DNA of 64,000 nt from Chitinophagaceae bacterium (lineage in GTDB: Bacteria; Bacteroidota; Bacteroidia; Chitinophagales; Chitinophagaceae): the NCBI GenBank assembly GCA_016721085.1, contig JADKJI010000014.1, positions 1 to 64,000 on the forward strand, in the 5' to 3' direction. A program made the translations under genes and the position numbers. Positions 8,598-17,747 of this stretch are shown here, in pieces. The notes under the pieces are model-generated. The model did not search any database, was not told the origin of the DNA, and saw only the letters and a list, made by a program, of their open reading frames with translations. How positions within the stretch are numbered: the first letter of the stretch is position 1; each line of letters opens with the position of its first letter.

Positions 8598-9155
8598 TTA
8601 GAGCGTAAGCGGTGGCCCCACCACTTTCATATTATGTTCTTTATGGATGCGATCCATTTCTTCCTGACTGGGTCGTTCTTTGAATTTATTCATGATACTG
8701 AAAAATTCTTCCATCTTACCCGCAGGTTGAAGGAAATAGATCATTCTACCTTTATCTGTTAGTTGAATCCAGGTATGCGGAATATTTCTTGGGAGAAAGA
8801 TTGTCTCACCTGGATGTAGAATATGTGTGGCATCACCTACAACAAAACGATAACTGCCTTCAATTACTGTAAATATTTCATCCTGTTCAAAGTGAATATG
8901 AAGAGAAGGACCCACTTTGCCAAGTCCAACATAATCGTATACTGATAATTGTCCACCGGTATCTTTTGAAGATATCTTCAGATCATTTGGGTGAACACCA
9001 AGGAATAATACTTTCTCTCCGAATCTTGATTTGCCAGCGCCGACAATAAATGGGTCTTTTGTTGAGGCCTTGTTTTTTTGAGGAGATGTTTTCTCTGAAA
9101 AGGCTAATGCTGGAATAGCCAATAAGGTGCTTGCAAGAAATTCTTTACGTTTCAT
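8598..9155 (-). CDS. Exported cupin-domain protein (copy 1)
   Basis: 185 residues from the ATG at 9155. An upstream ATG at 9278 reads through a repeat and is rejected. The N-terminus MKRKEFLASTLLAIPALAFS is an export signal. The single cupin domain shows GPSLHIHFEQDEIFTVIEGSY (metal His-x-His and Glu in the first cupin motif, residues about 100-115) and HPGETIFLPRNIPHTWIQL in the second motif. The short conserved tail is VVGPPLTL. The role is unknown; it may bind a small molecule. It pairs with the AraC regulator directly downstream. Confidence 0.88.
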   Translation of the reverse strand: MKRKEFLASTLLAIPALAFSEKTSPQKNKASTKDPFIVGAGKSRFGEKVLFLGVHPNDLKISSKDTGGQLSVYDYVGLGKVGPSLHIHFEQDEIFTVIEGSYRFVVGDATHILHPGETIFLPRNIPHTWIQLTDKGRMIYFLQPAGKMEEFFSIMNKFKERPSQEEMDRIHKEHNMKVVGPPLTL

Positions 9156-9224
9156 GTTGAGTGGTATTTGAAAGTAAAGATGGGGTGGGGAGAGGGGTGG
9201 TTGGTGGTAAGAATGCGACATATT

Positions 9225-9316
9225 TCGAGATGTCATCTCCCAGACATCTCGGAAAAGACATCTCCTTCCAGATGTCAACTAAATTTCAGATGTCATCCCG
9301 GGAGATGACATCTGAA
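9225..9316. repeat. GATGTCATCTCC word repeat, copy 1
   Basis: Reiterated words ATGTCATCTCCC, GACATCTCGG and their complements, including the palindromic core ATCCCGGGAGATGACATC at 9293-9312. It lies between the GH43 gene stop and the cupin gene start. Related copies are at 15641-15704 and 30114-30210. Confidence 0.85.
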
Positions 9317-9333
9317 GAGAAAACACCCAAATC

Positions 9334-10323
9334 CTACCGTTTTTTCCCAATTTTTTCCGCTAAAACACCCTCACGAGTAATAATCACCGGCTTTATTAAC
9401 CCCTTTTCATCAAAATACATAGTCTCAATACAAGTCTCCCTGGAATTACCATCAGTTTCAGTGAGCGGACGACGATGATATATGATATACCAATTATCGG
9501 CTGGGGTATGAATTACGGAATGATGCCCGGCACCCGTTGCAATAGCCGGATCTTGCTGCAATATTTTACCTATCCGCTGAAAAGGCCCAAACGGAGAATC
9601 GGCAATGGCATAAGCCACACTATAGTCAGGACCCGTCCATCCGCCTTCAGACCACATGAAATAATATTTTCCATTTCTGATGAACATGAATGGCCCTTCT
9701 ACATAACCAGGTGGAGTGATTTCCCTGAAAGTTGTGCCATCCGGATATTTTACAAATCCACTGAAATCGTCGTTCAATTGGGCAATATTACAATGCCGCC
9801 AGCCACCATAAATCAGATAGTATTTTCCATCAGCATCTTTGAATACAAACTGATCGATTGGTTGGGCACCATTATGAAATGCATCAACTAATGGCTTGCC
9901 TAAATGGTCTTTGAAAGGACCCGCTGGGTTATTAGCAACAGCCACACCAATTCCTCCATATTCCTTATCACTTTGTATGTCGTTTGCCCCGAAAAACAGA
10001 TAATATTTTCCCTTCTTTTCAATTACCGAAGGAGCCCACATGGCTCTTCTGGCCCATTTTATTGAACCTGTGTCAATGATTCGTGGATGTTTCTTCCAAT
10101 GAATCAGGTCATCTGATGAAAAAGCATCCATGAAAACCTGTTTGTCATACGGAGCTGAAAAAGTTGGATAAATCCAATAGCTGTTTTTGAAAATGGAGCC
10201 CTCCGGGTCGGCATACCATCCAGGGAATAAAGGGTTTCCAGAATGCGGAGCAACAGCTTTTTCTTGTGCAAAAGCAGTTATGGTACTGGTGAATAATAGA
10301 AATGCTAAAAGTTTGTATCTCAA
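9334..10323 (-). CDS. Glycoside hydrolase family 43-type secreted enzyme
   Basis: Five-bladed propeller glycosidase, probably acting on arabinose- or xylose-containing glycans. Family markers include the catalytic-base motif GWYADPEGS, the WAPSVIEKKGKYYLFFGAND block, and EGPFMFIRNGKYYFMWSEGG containing the probable acid Glu. I place the start at the TTG at 10321-10323, which gives a clean signal peptide MRYKLLAFLLFTSTITAFAQ. The same frame is open up to an ATG at 10425, but that extension (34 residues) looks non-coding. The gene is divergent from the GH3 beta-glucosidase gene at 10530, suggesting joint use in glycan breakdown. The exact substrate is not determined. Confidence 0.87.
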   Translation of the reverse strand: MRYKLLAFLLFTSTITAFAQEKAVAPHSGNPLFPGWYADPEGSIFKNSYWIYPTFSAPYDKQVFMDAFSSDDLIHWKKHPRIIDTGSIKWARRAMWAPSVIEKKGKYYLFFGANDIQSDKEYGGIGVAVANNPAGPFKDHLGKPLVDAFHNGAQPIDQFVFKDADGKYYLIYGGWRHCNIAQLNDDFSGFVKYPDGTTFREITPPGYVEGPFMFIRNGKYYFMWSEGGWTGPDYSVAYAIADSPFGPFQRIGKILQQDPAIATGAGHHSVIHTPADNWYIIYHRRPLTETDGNSRETCIETMYFDEKGLIKPVIITREGVLAEKIGKKR

Positions 10324-10529
10324 GGTGCTATTTTTTACTAAGCTACAGTATTTATCTGTTTGTTCATTTTGAGAACTGACATTTCCTATAGAAACTGGAA
10401 TACATGTTTTGCTGAGCATAATCATTCGGCTGGCTGACGTCCTTCTTCGTTTATCTGATACTTAAGGTTCTACTTTCGCCAACGACTTTCAGAACCTTAT
10501 GTTCGCCTTAATGAATTAAATCTCTGTTT

Positions 10530-12775
10530 ATGAAACAGCTCTTTCTTCTCTCACTCATTTGCGTTTTCAATCTTATTGGTTTTTCTCAAACTCCTGCCGA
10601 AAAAGCAAAAGCTTTATCTCTTTTGAAGAAAATGACTCTTGAAGAAAAAGTGGGTCAAATGACGCAGGTTACATTGGCGGTTATTGCTAAGGGTGGTGGT
10701 GCCAATCAGGACGGAGCATTGGACCCTGCTGCATTGAAAGATGCTATCCAGAAGTATCATGTTGGATCAATCCTTAATACTACTGCTCACGCTCTTTCTG
10801 TGGAAACCTGGAATAAGATATTAACTGAAATGCAGGATGAGGCAGGAAAAAGCAGGTTAAAGATTCCGATCCTTTATGGACTTGATGGTATGCACGGACA
10901 AACATACACATTGAATTCAACCCTGTTTCCTCAGAATATAGGAATGGGAGCTACCCGGAATCCATTATTGGTAAGGGAAATGGCAAAAGTTACTGCTTTG
11001 GAATTAAGGGCATCAGGTGTTCGGTGGAATTTTGCACCTGTTCTTGATATCGGCAGACAACCCTTATGGTCTCGTTTCCCTGAGACATATGGTGAGGATG
11101 TATATATTGGAAAGACAATGGGAGTGGCAGCTATCAAAGCATACGAAGAAGATGGATTGAAGAATATTACTGCAGTTGCCAGTTGCATGAAACATTATCT
11201 CGGCTATTCCAATTCACGCAATGGTAAAGACCGAACTCCCATCTATATGCCAGAAATAGAAATGCGTGAGTATTATCTTCCTCAATTCCGTGAAGCTGTT
11301 AAAGCTGGCTCATCCAGCATCATGATCAACTCAAGTGAAATCAATGGAGAACCTGTGCATGCCAGTAAATACCTGCTCACTGATGTATTAAGAAAAGAGT
11401 TGGGTTTTGAAGGATTGATTGTGACTGATTGGGAAGATATTATCAGGATTCATACAAGGCATAATGTAGCAGCAACACCCAGGGAAGCTGTTGCAAAAGC
11501 TATCAATGCAGGAATTGATATGAGCATGGTGCCAATGGATTACTCATTTTATGGTTTATTGTTAGAAGCTGTAAAAAAGGTGAAGTACCGATGAGTCGTA
11601 TTGATGATGCAGTTACAAGAATCCTGATATTAAAATATAAAGTAGGATTGTTTGATAATCCATATCCAGAACCTGCAGCAGTTCCAAATTTTGGTAAGCC
11701 TTCTTATCAAACACTTGCATTGGAGGCTGCTCATGAAAGTATGACACTTCTTAAAAACAAGGATGACATACTTCCTCTATCTAAGAGTACAAAAATTCTT
11801 GTTGCAGGCCCATCCGCCCAAAGTATCAGTGCGCTCAATGGTTGCTGGAGTTATACATGGCAAGGCAAAGAAGAGCAATGGTATCCTGCAGATAGTAAAA
11901 CTATTTATCAGGCTTTATCAGAAAAATTAGGCGCAGGAAATGTGGTTACCACTACAGGTAAAGGATTTGATAATCCTTTGAATTATGATATCGATAAAAT
12001 GATTTCTGCAGCATCTGCTGTTGACGCTATTGTAGTGTGCATTGGAGAAGATGCTTATGCCGAAAGTCCAGGTAATACACGTGATCTTGCTTTACCCAAA
12101 GAGCAGATAGCTCTTGTGGAAGCTGCAGTTGCTACTGGTAAGCCAGTCATTCTTGTATTGACAGAAGGTCGCCCAAGATTCATTACAACCCTTGAGCCCA
12201 AAGTGAAAGGTATATTGATGGCTTATTGGGGTGGGAAAAAAGCAGCAGAAGCAGTGGCAGATGTATTGTTTGGCGATTATAATCCCGATGGCATATTGCC
12301 TTTCAGTTATCCGAAGAGTATGGGAGAAATAGTATTATACGACAGGAAACCTACAGAAGAAATCCGTGAAGTATTTAATGACAATATAAACTCTGGTTAT
12401 GATCCATTATATCCATTTGGTTTTGGATTGAGTTATACGAGCTTTGGATACGATGCGTTGACCCTTAGTAGTTCAACACTAACAGCTGCAACAAGTATCA
12501 AGGTTTCGATAACCGTTACAAATACTGGCAATCGTTCAGGGAAACACACAGTTGAACTTTATAGCCGTGATCTTTATGCAAGTATTACCCCAAGTATGAA
12601 AAGGCTAAGAGCCTTCCAGAAAATAAATCTTCAACCTGGGGAAAGCAGGAAGGTTGAATTTGTAATATCAAAAGAAGACCTCGCTTTTGTAAATGCAAAA
12701 CTTAAAACAGTTACTGAGCCCGGCACATTTGAAGTGATGATAGGAGACAAGAAAGCTTCTTTCACTTATAAATGA
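10530..12775 (+). CDS. Glycoside hydrolase family 3 beta-glucosidase-like enzyme (frameshifted)
   Basis: About 748 residues with a signal peptide (residues 1-19, ending IGFSQ). The N-terminal barrel has MTLEEKVGQMTQ, the KHYLGYS motif and the nucleophile motif VTDWEDI. The second half has the alpha/beta sandwich and a C-terminal fibronectin-III-like domain (VTNTGNRSGKHTVELY). The frame breaks at 11574-11580: GTAAAAAAGG has six A where seven are needed to read V-K-K-G-E-V-P-M-S-R. This leaves an apparent stop at 11592 and a false start at 11591. All catalytic parts are present once the run is corrected. The enzyme would hydrolyse beta-linked glucosides or related oligosaccharides in the periplasm. 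Confidence 0.9.
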
Positions 12776-12780
12776 TATGA

Positions 12781-13173
12781 TCACTCGAGTAAAGGAAGAA
12801 TAGCATCGAAATCTATCAGCGATTCATCCAATGGCATTACGGAGCGATGCTCCAGAACTGTACCTATTCTTCTCAATTCAAATTTTTCACTGAATTGGGT
12901 GAAGGAGTTACGGATCATTTTCTGCAGTTCCCTTTTGTCAATTACTTCATCAAAGTCTATCACATAAGAGTTCTCGCCAGCATAATCCAGTATCATTTTT
13001 TTCTGATACATGAATCGGCTGCTGATCCTGAAGGCAATGCCTTTCTTGGTGGAAGACCTTTTTCGCATTACATCCAATGAACTGCGGCAAAGGATATCGT
13101 TTTCATTCGTAATGGGTTCGTCTGGCTCGTGATAATGCCATTCTGAAACAATGAATTCTGTTTGCTCTATCAT
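12781..13173 (-). CDS. Conserved-looking protein of unknown function
   Basis: 130 residues, cytoplasmic by absence of signal or membrane segments. It has an N-terminal beta-rich half (FIVSEWHYHEPDEPIT), a central basic stretch and a helical segment DKRELQKMIRNSFTQFSEKF followed by an acidic C-terminus. No family is recognised with confidence. It converges on the GH3 gene with only 5 nt between the stops and lies 14 nt upstream of the 3' end of the S9 peptidase gene on the same strand. Coding is supported by length, a good ATG and codon use like its neighbours. Confidence 0.6.
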   Translation of the reverse strand: MIEQTEFIVSEWHYHEPDEPITNENDILCRSSLDVMRKRSSTKKGIAFRISSRFMYQKKMILDYAGENSYVIDFDEVIDKRELQKMIRNSFTQFSEKFELRRIGTVLEHRSVMPLDESLIDFDAILPLLE

Positions 13174-13187
13174 AAAAGGGGTGCCGT

Positions 13188-15604
13188 TTATTTCTTGAGT
13201 ACTGTTTCGAATAGTTTAAAAATTCGCTTGTATTCATCCGTCCAACTGCTGGGTTCTACAAATCCATGGTCTTCCATTGGATAAGGAGCGAGTTCCCAAT
13301 TATCTTTTCCTAGTTCAATAAGGCGTTGTGATAATTTTACAGCGTCCTGGAAATGTACATTTACATCAACCATGCCATGACAAATCAGTAAATGTCCTTT
13401 TAATCCTTCTGCAAAATAGAAAGGTGAACTTCTTCTATATGCTAAACTGTCTGTAAAGGGTTCGTTTAGTATGTTAGCTGTATAACCATGATTATAGTTT
13501 GCCCAGTCAGTTACCGGCCTTAATGCAGCTCCGGCAGCAAATACATCTGGTTTGTTGAACATTGCCATTAAGGTGATGAATCCGCCATAGAACCTCCATA
13601 CAATCCAACATGCGCTGGATTTACTCCATAAGTTTTTACCAGATAATTTACGGCATCAACATTGTCGCTCAGATCTTTTCCTCCCATATGACGGTAGATG
13701 CCAGTTCTCCAATCACGACCATAACCGGCGCTTCCTCTATAATCTATGTCCATCACATAATATCCATTGTCGGCAAGCATATTGTTGAACATGAATTCCC
13801 TGAAATAACTGCTCCACCATTTATGGGCGTTCTGTAAGTATCCGGCTCCATGAACAAATAATACTGCTGGTTTATTGGGATGTGGATTTGCTGGTTTATA
13901 AATGCGTGCATATACCTGCGCACCATCTGCCGCAGTAAATGTGATTACTTCCGGGTCTCTCCATGAATAAGATTTGAATTCATCACTTTGTGCTTTATTG
14001 GTAATCTGTTCCGCTTTGCTGCCTGGTTTGTTTTCCTGAAGATATAATTCCCAGGGTTTGGTAGAATAGGAGTAGAGGATACCGAGGTATTTTTCATCTG
14101 GTGAAATGGTTACCTGATTAGCCCCCGTCATTGTAGTGATTCGCTCTTTCTTAAGGTCGGCAATTGTTAAGCGATAGAAATGCTGCTCTCCGGGATGTAC
14201 TTCATTTGTAATGATGTAGAAGTATTTCTTGTCGATACTTAACTGCGCTTGCTGAACTTCGTAATTGCCAGAAGTCAGTGCTTTCCTGTCAAGAGTATTT
14301 ACATTGATGGTATAAAGATGTGAGTATCCGGTTTTTTCAGATTGGAACCAAAGGGTGGCATCATCTATCCAGCCGATAGTGCGACCGAAGCCAATACCAG
14401 GACCACCAATCCAGGCTTCATCCCGTTGTCTGTCGAGCAGTCCCAATTTTGTAGAGGCCGTATCCCATTTCAATAGCCATCTGTCCTTATTATCCTGTGA
14501 ACGAACTTCAATAACCAAATTTCCTCCTTTAGGTGACCAGGTAGTATTACCGAAGGAAACGGCTCTGTTTACTGGGTTCTTTGATTTTTGTTCTAATTGC
14601 TTTGGATAGTCTTTTACATAATCTGGAAGATCTTTGATGCCTGGTATTGAGTCTGTCTTAATAGCAATAAGTGTATCTTTCTCCCTGTCATAAATATAAA
14701 GTTCTGAGCTGCCCTGGATTGATCCTACTTTAGTCCTTCCTGGAATATCTGTTGTAAAACCAGACTCAGTTACATAACTGGGTACTATAGTTGATTTTGA
14801 GCTTCCCGCCTGGCGGAAGAGGCGGTAACTTACGAATCTTCCATCAGGACTGATATTCAAGCCTTGTAAGGATTTGTCCTCTATATTAATACTGCGTAAT
14901 TCTTTTTGCTTTGGTAGAGTCTTGTTATAAGCCTCTGACTGTTCTCTTTTTTGTTTACGGCTACGAAGTATTTCGAAATACTGAAGCTGGTCATTCTTCA
15001 GCCAGTCTTCCTGTTGGTTTGAGGAACCACCTGATGTTCTTCCACCAGCGTTTCCCTGTCTGCCACCTTGTGGGCCGGCAGGAGCTGCTTCCCCATTTCT
15101 AATATTAGTGAGTTGTAATGTTTCTCCAGAAGCGATATCCCATGCATAGAGGTTCTGGTTTCTGGAGTAAACAATTTTTGTTCCTCTAAAACTGAATACT
15201 GGATTGGATTCGAATTCAACAGTCTGAGTAATCCTTTTTGTTTTATTGGATTTGATATCTGTAAAGAAGATGTCGCCATCCTTGCTATATAAATATGCTG
15301 TCCTGGTATCGTTGTATATATAACTACCCGTTGAGTTATTGGTTGTGATTTGGGCGATGCTGGCTTTCGATGGGGTTTTATTTGTTGGACTGATAAAATA
15401 GGTGGAATCAGCAGGGGCTTTATCCGGGTTCCAGCTGAAGAAAAGGGATTGGGCATCGTTGCTCCATTGCAGGTTGGAAGGGGAGCTGCCGATCCAGATG
15501 GGGTCGCGCATGATCTTATTGACAGTGAGTGGCGACAGCGATGATTGAGCTAAAACAGTGAGAGGCAGGGCAAAAAGAAGGAAAGACAGCAGTTTTTTGG
15601 ACAT
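13188..15604 (-). CDS. S9-family prolyl oligopeptidase-type serine peptidase (frameshifted)
   Basis: About 805 residues. Signal peptide (1-19, ending TVLAQ), an N-terminal beta-propeller with WD40-like PD40 strands (residues 40-530) and a C-terminal alpha/beta hydrolase. The catalytic Ser672 lies in LYGGS, immediately before a frameshift at about 13595: TTCTATGGCGG should read TTCTTATGGCGG, giving G-G-S-Y-G-G-F. After the correction the frame continues to LMAMFNKPDVF, the acid Asp in HGMVDVNVHF and the catalytic His in MEDHGF. These DPP IV-like enzymes cleave dipeptides or short peptides in the periplasm. The apparent 126-residue gene at 13188-13568 is only the end of this one. Confidence 0.92.
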
Positions 15605-15640
15605 TTTCGCAATTTTAGGCTATAAATATAAGCCAGGCGG

Positions 15641-15704
15641 ATGACATCCACCCCACCGGATGTCATCCTACCCCCAGGATGCCATCCGGTGGGGTGGATG
15701 TCAT
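15641..15704. repeat. GATGTCATCC perfect hairpin, copy 2
   Basis: Perfect 22-bp inverted arms, ATGACATCCACC... at 15641-15662 and its complement at 15683-15704, around a 20-nt loop that repeats the same GGATGTCATCC word. It sits in the divergent gap between the S9 peptidase gene and the small membrane-protein gene, so it is in the 5' region of one or both. Confidence 0.92.
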
Positions 15705-15798
15705 CTCCAGAAAAATACAACCACTTTCAAATATTTTTTTTATTTTAAAGTGTTGTTTAATCCGGTCTTCCGTTATTCATTGCCAAAAAACGATTGCT

Positions 15799-16128
15799 AT
15801 GTCTTATGCCACTTCCCTTGATGCCAATGCCATCCGCGAATGGATGATGGCCAAATTGGAGCCACATGCTATTGAAGAGCAGTTAAAAGCTAAAGGACTC
15901 GATCCTGAATCTATCCTTGCACATATTAAGGAATACAAAAAACAATGCTGTGCAAAGAGGCAGTTTACAGGTTTCATCTGGCTTGGCATCGGTGCCTTCC
16001 TCGGTTTCATCAGTTGTTTACTTTCTGTAACCAACCCCTTCCCGGAATATTATTATCATATCCTCTATGGGCTGACTTCCATTGCCCTTATAATGATTTT
16101 TGTTGGTCTCTATTACATATTTGAATAA
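15799..16128 (+). CDS. Small two-helix membrane protein of unknown function
   Basis: 109 residues from the ATG at 15799; an upstream in-frame ATG at 15679 lies inside the repeat and is rejected. The N-terminal 45 residues are soluble and helical (REWMMAKLEPHAIEEQLKAK). Two membrane helices follow, at about residues 55-77 and 85-107, with a short NPFPEYYYH loop. No family is recognised. The start region MSYATSLDANAIREWM looks like a small amphipathic domain that could face the cytoplasm. Confidence 0.65.
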   Translation: MSYATSLDANAIREWMMAKLEPHAIEEQLKAKGLDPESILAHIKEYKKQCCAKRQFTGFIWLGIGAFLGFISCLLSVTNPFPEYYYHILYGLTSIALIMIFVGLYYIFE

Positions 16129-16147
16129 CTATCTGTAAGCGTTTAAA

Positions 16148-17455
16148 TTACAGGGTCGTTTTTATCAATTTAGATTTGTAAACTACCTGACCCATATTAT
16201 TCTTTACAGATAAGATATACATATTGCCAGCTAAATTTTCTGGTAACTGGAGGCTATTCTGATTACTGCCACAATGCATCGCTACCTTTTGACGGGCAAC
16301 TTGCTGTCCATTTACTCCATAAACTTCAATCATTAATTCAGTATTCTCAATAGCATTGATAGTAAGGTTTATGCGATTGCTGAATATGGTATTATGATTT
16401 ATGCTGAATCCGTTTTCAGAAGCAATCCCAGTTCTTATAATACCTGAATAAATATTGCTACCCTTAATATCGAGCTGACGTAAACGATAGTAGGTTATTC
16501 CAGAATTTGATTCGAAATCAGTATATGAATAGCTATTGTTACCTGACAATTTTTTAGCAGCAACAATTCCTATTTCTTTCCAGTTCTTTCCATCAGTACT
16601 CTTTTGAATATAATAGTCTCTGGTATCTTGTTCATTAGTTGCAACCCAGCTGATGGCAGTTCCTTTAGCTAATTCCTTTGCATTGAATGATAACAATTTC
16701 GCAGGTAAGGTGATCCAGTTCTGGAAGAAGAAAGGTGCAAAATATATACAAGTTTGTCTTATTTGTGTTCCACCTGTAGTGATAGCACCATTCCTGTATA
16801 ACAATGAATTAATATTTGTAAAATTCATCTGGAACATAGCCTGACGCGCATTAGTATCAATTAAAGGAATAGTAGTGATTTTACCTTCTGCTTTACTTCT
16901 TACTCCATCAAAAGTAACTACAAGGTTTGTAAATGGATCTACTGCGAAGCTACCAGGGGTAGCTGCCTCAACAAACTCTTTCAATTGCGAATTATCTCCA
17001 TCAACGTCAATGGCTGTAACTGCTAAACATCCTAATGTGGTATCAGTATGAGTTCCTACTTGTTTGAATGTTATTTTCCAATCAATGAAAGAAGTGTCAT
17101 TAGCACCAGCCCAAACATAAGGCTGGAAGGCATCGAAGTAACCTGCGCCAGTTGTATTGTCGATTTCAGCAAGACTTGCACCACCTTGCATATCCATGAT
17201 AGTTATATGAGCATCTACACCAGGTATTACTTTTGGGAAAAGATATACTGCACCAATAACGCCATCAGAACCACTGATCAGTTGTGGATTGCTGAATTGT
17301 AAGGTTGGCGCAATACACTGAGCTTTTGAGCTCGTATGCAGCATAGATAATAATAAGAGGGAAATAAGCAACACTTTTAATAAAAAGCGGCTATTTACTG
17401 TTTGTTGTTGCAAAGTGATAACGACTTCACTTTGTTGGGCACGATACGATTTCAT
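16148..17455 (-). CDS. Secreted protein with type IX secretion (type A) sorting domain
   Basis: 435 residues. A long N-terminal region leads to a signal peptide ending near SSKAQ (about residue 45). The middle (about 50-250) is a beta-rich domain of unknown function. Then comes SFNAKELAKGTAISWVATNE and a YRLRQLDIKG segment, common before sorting domains. The C-terminal 80 residues (IEVYGVNGQQVARQKV, then LAGNMYILSVKN and a KLIK ending) match the T9SS type A sorting domain. The protein is therefore expected to cross the outer membrane by the Por system, in agreement with a Bacteroidota host. Confidence 0.88.
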   Translation of the reverse strand: MKSYRAQQSEVVITLQQQTVNSRFLLKVLLISLLLLSMLHTSSKAQCIAPTLQFSNPQLISGSDGVIGAVYLFPKVIPGVDAHITIMDMQGGASLAEIDNTTGAGYFDAFQPYVWAGANDTSFIDWKITFKQVGTHTDTTLGCLAVTAIDVDGDNSQLKEFVEAATPGSFAVDPFTNLVVTFDGVRSKAEGKITTIPLIDTNARQAMFQMNFTNINSLLYRNGAITTGGTQIRQTCIYFAPFFFQNWITLPAKLLSFNAKELAKGTAISWVATNEQDTRDYYIQKSTDGKNWKEIGIVAAKKLSGNNSYSYTDFESNSGITYYRLRQLDIKGSNIYSGIIRTGIASENGFSINHNTIFSNRINLTINAIENTELMIEVYGVNGQQVARQKVAMHCGSNQNSLQLPENLAGNMYILSVKNNMGQVVYKSKLIKTTL

Positions 17456-17655
17456 TCTGGGTAAGATTTAACGATCAAATGTAACGTGGCCTTTCAACGG
17501 ATAATTTCTTGCAGACTTTTCAGGGGAGATTGGATAGGAGAAAGTAATAGATAGTTCCTTTTACTTTCGAATGCAAGCTTGCAATTATTTGTTGGGCTTG
17601 CAAGTATTTTCCGAAGTATCCGTCGTAGAAATCCGGCCATTCATCGAAATATAAT

Positions 17656-17688
17656 AGAAAAGCCGCATCTGAATGATGCGGCTTTTCT
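17656..17688. terminator. Perfect hairpin terminator after the GH2 gene
   Basis: Arms AGAAAAGCCGCATC (17656-17669) and GATGCGGCTTTTCT (17675-17688) pair perfectly around the loop TGAAT. On the minus strand the right half ends in a T run, which suits termination of the GH2 gene that stops at 17748. An open frame across it (17520-17711) is rejected as a gene. The rest of 17456-17747 holds no recognised feature. Confidence 0.85.
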
Positions 17689-17747
17689 GCTAGTAGTAAT
17701 GTGAAAATCACTGTATTAAATCAAACTAAATATAGAATATCGTAGAT

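Noticed and set aside
11574..11600. Two overlapping genes (stop/start overlap) in the GH3 locus
   Set aside because: One added A in a run rejoins a complete GH3 enzyme, so an ATGA-type overlap is an artefact.
13188..13568. Stand-alone 126-residue hydrolase gene
   Set aside because: It is the end of the S9 peptidase, which keeps its Asp and His there.
17520..17711. 63-residue open frame
   Set aside because: It runs through the terminator hairpin and has no family or good start context.
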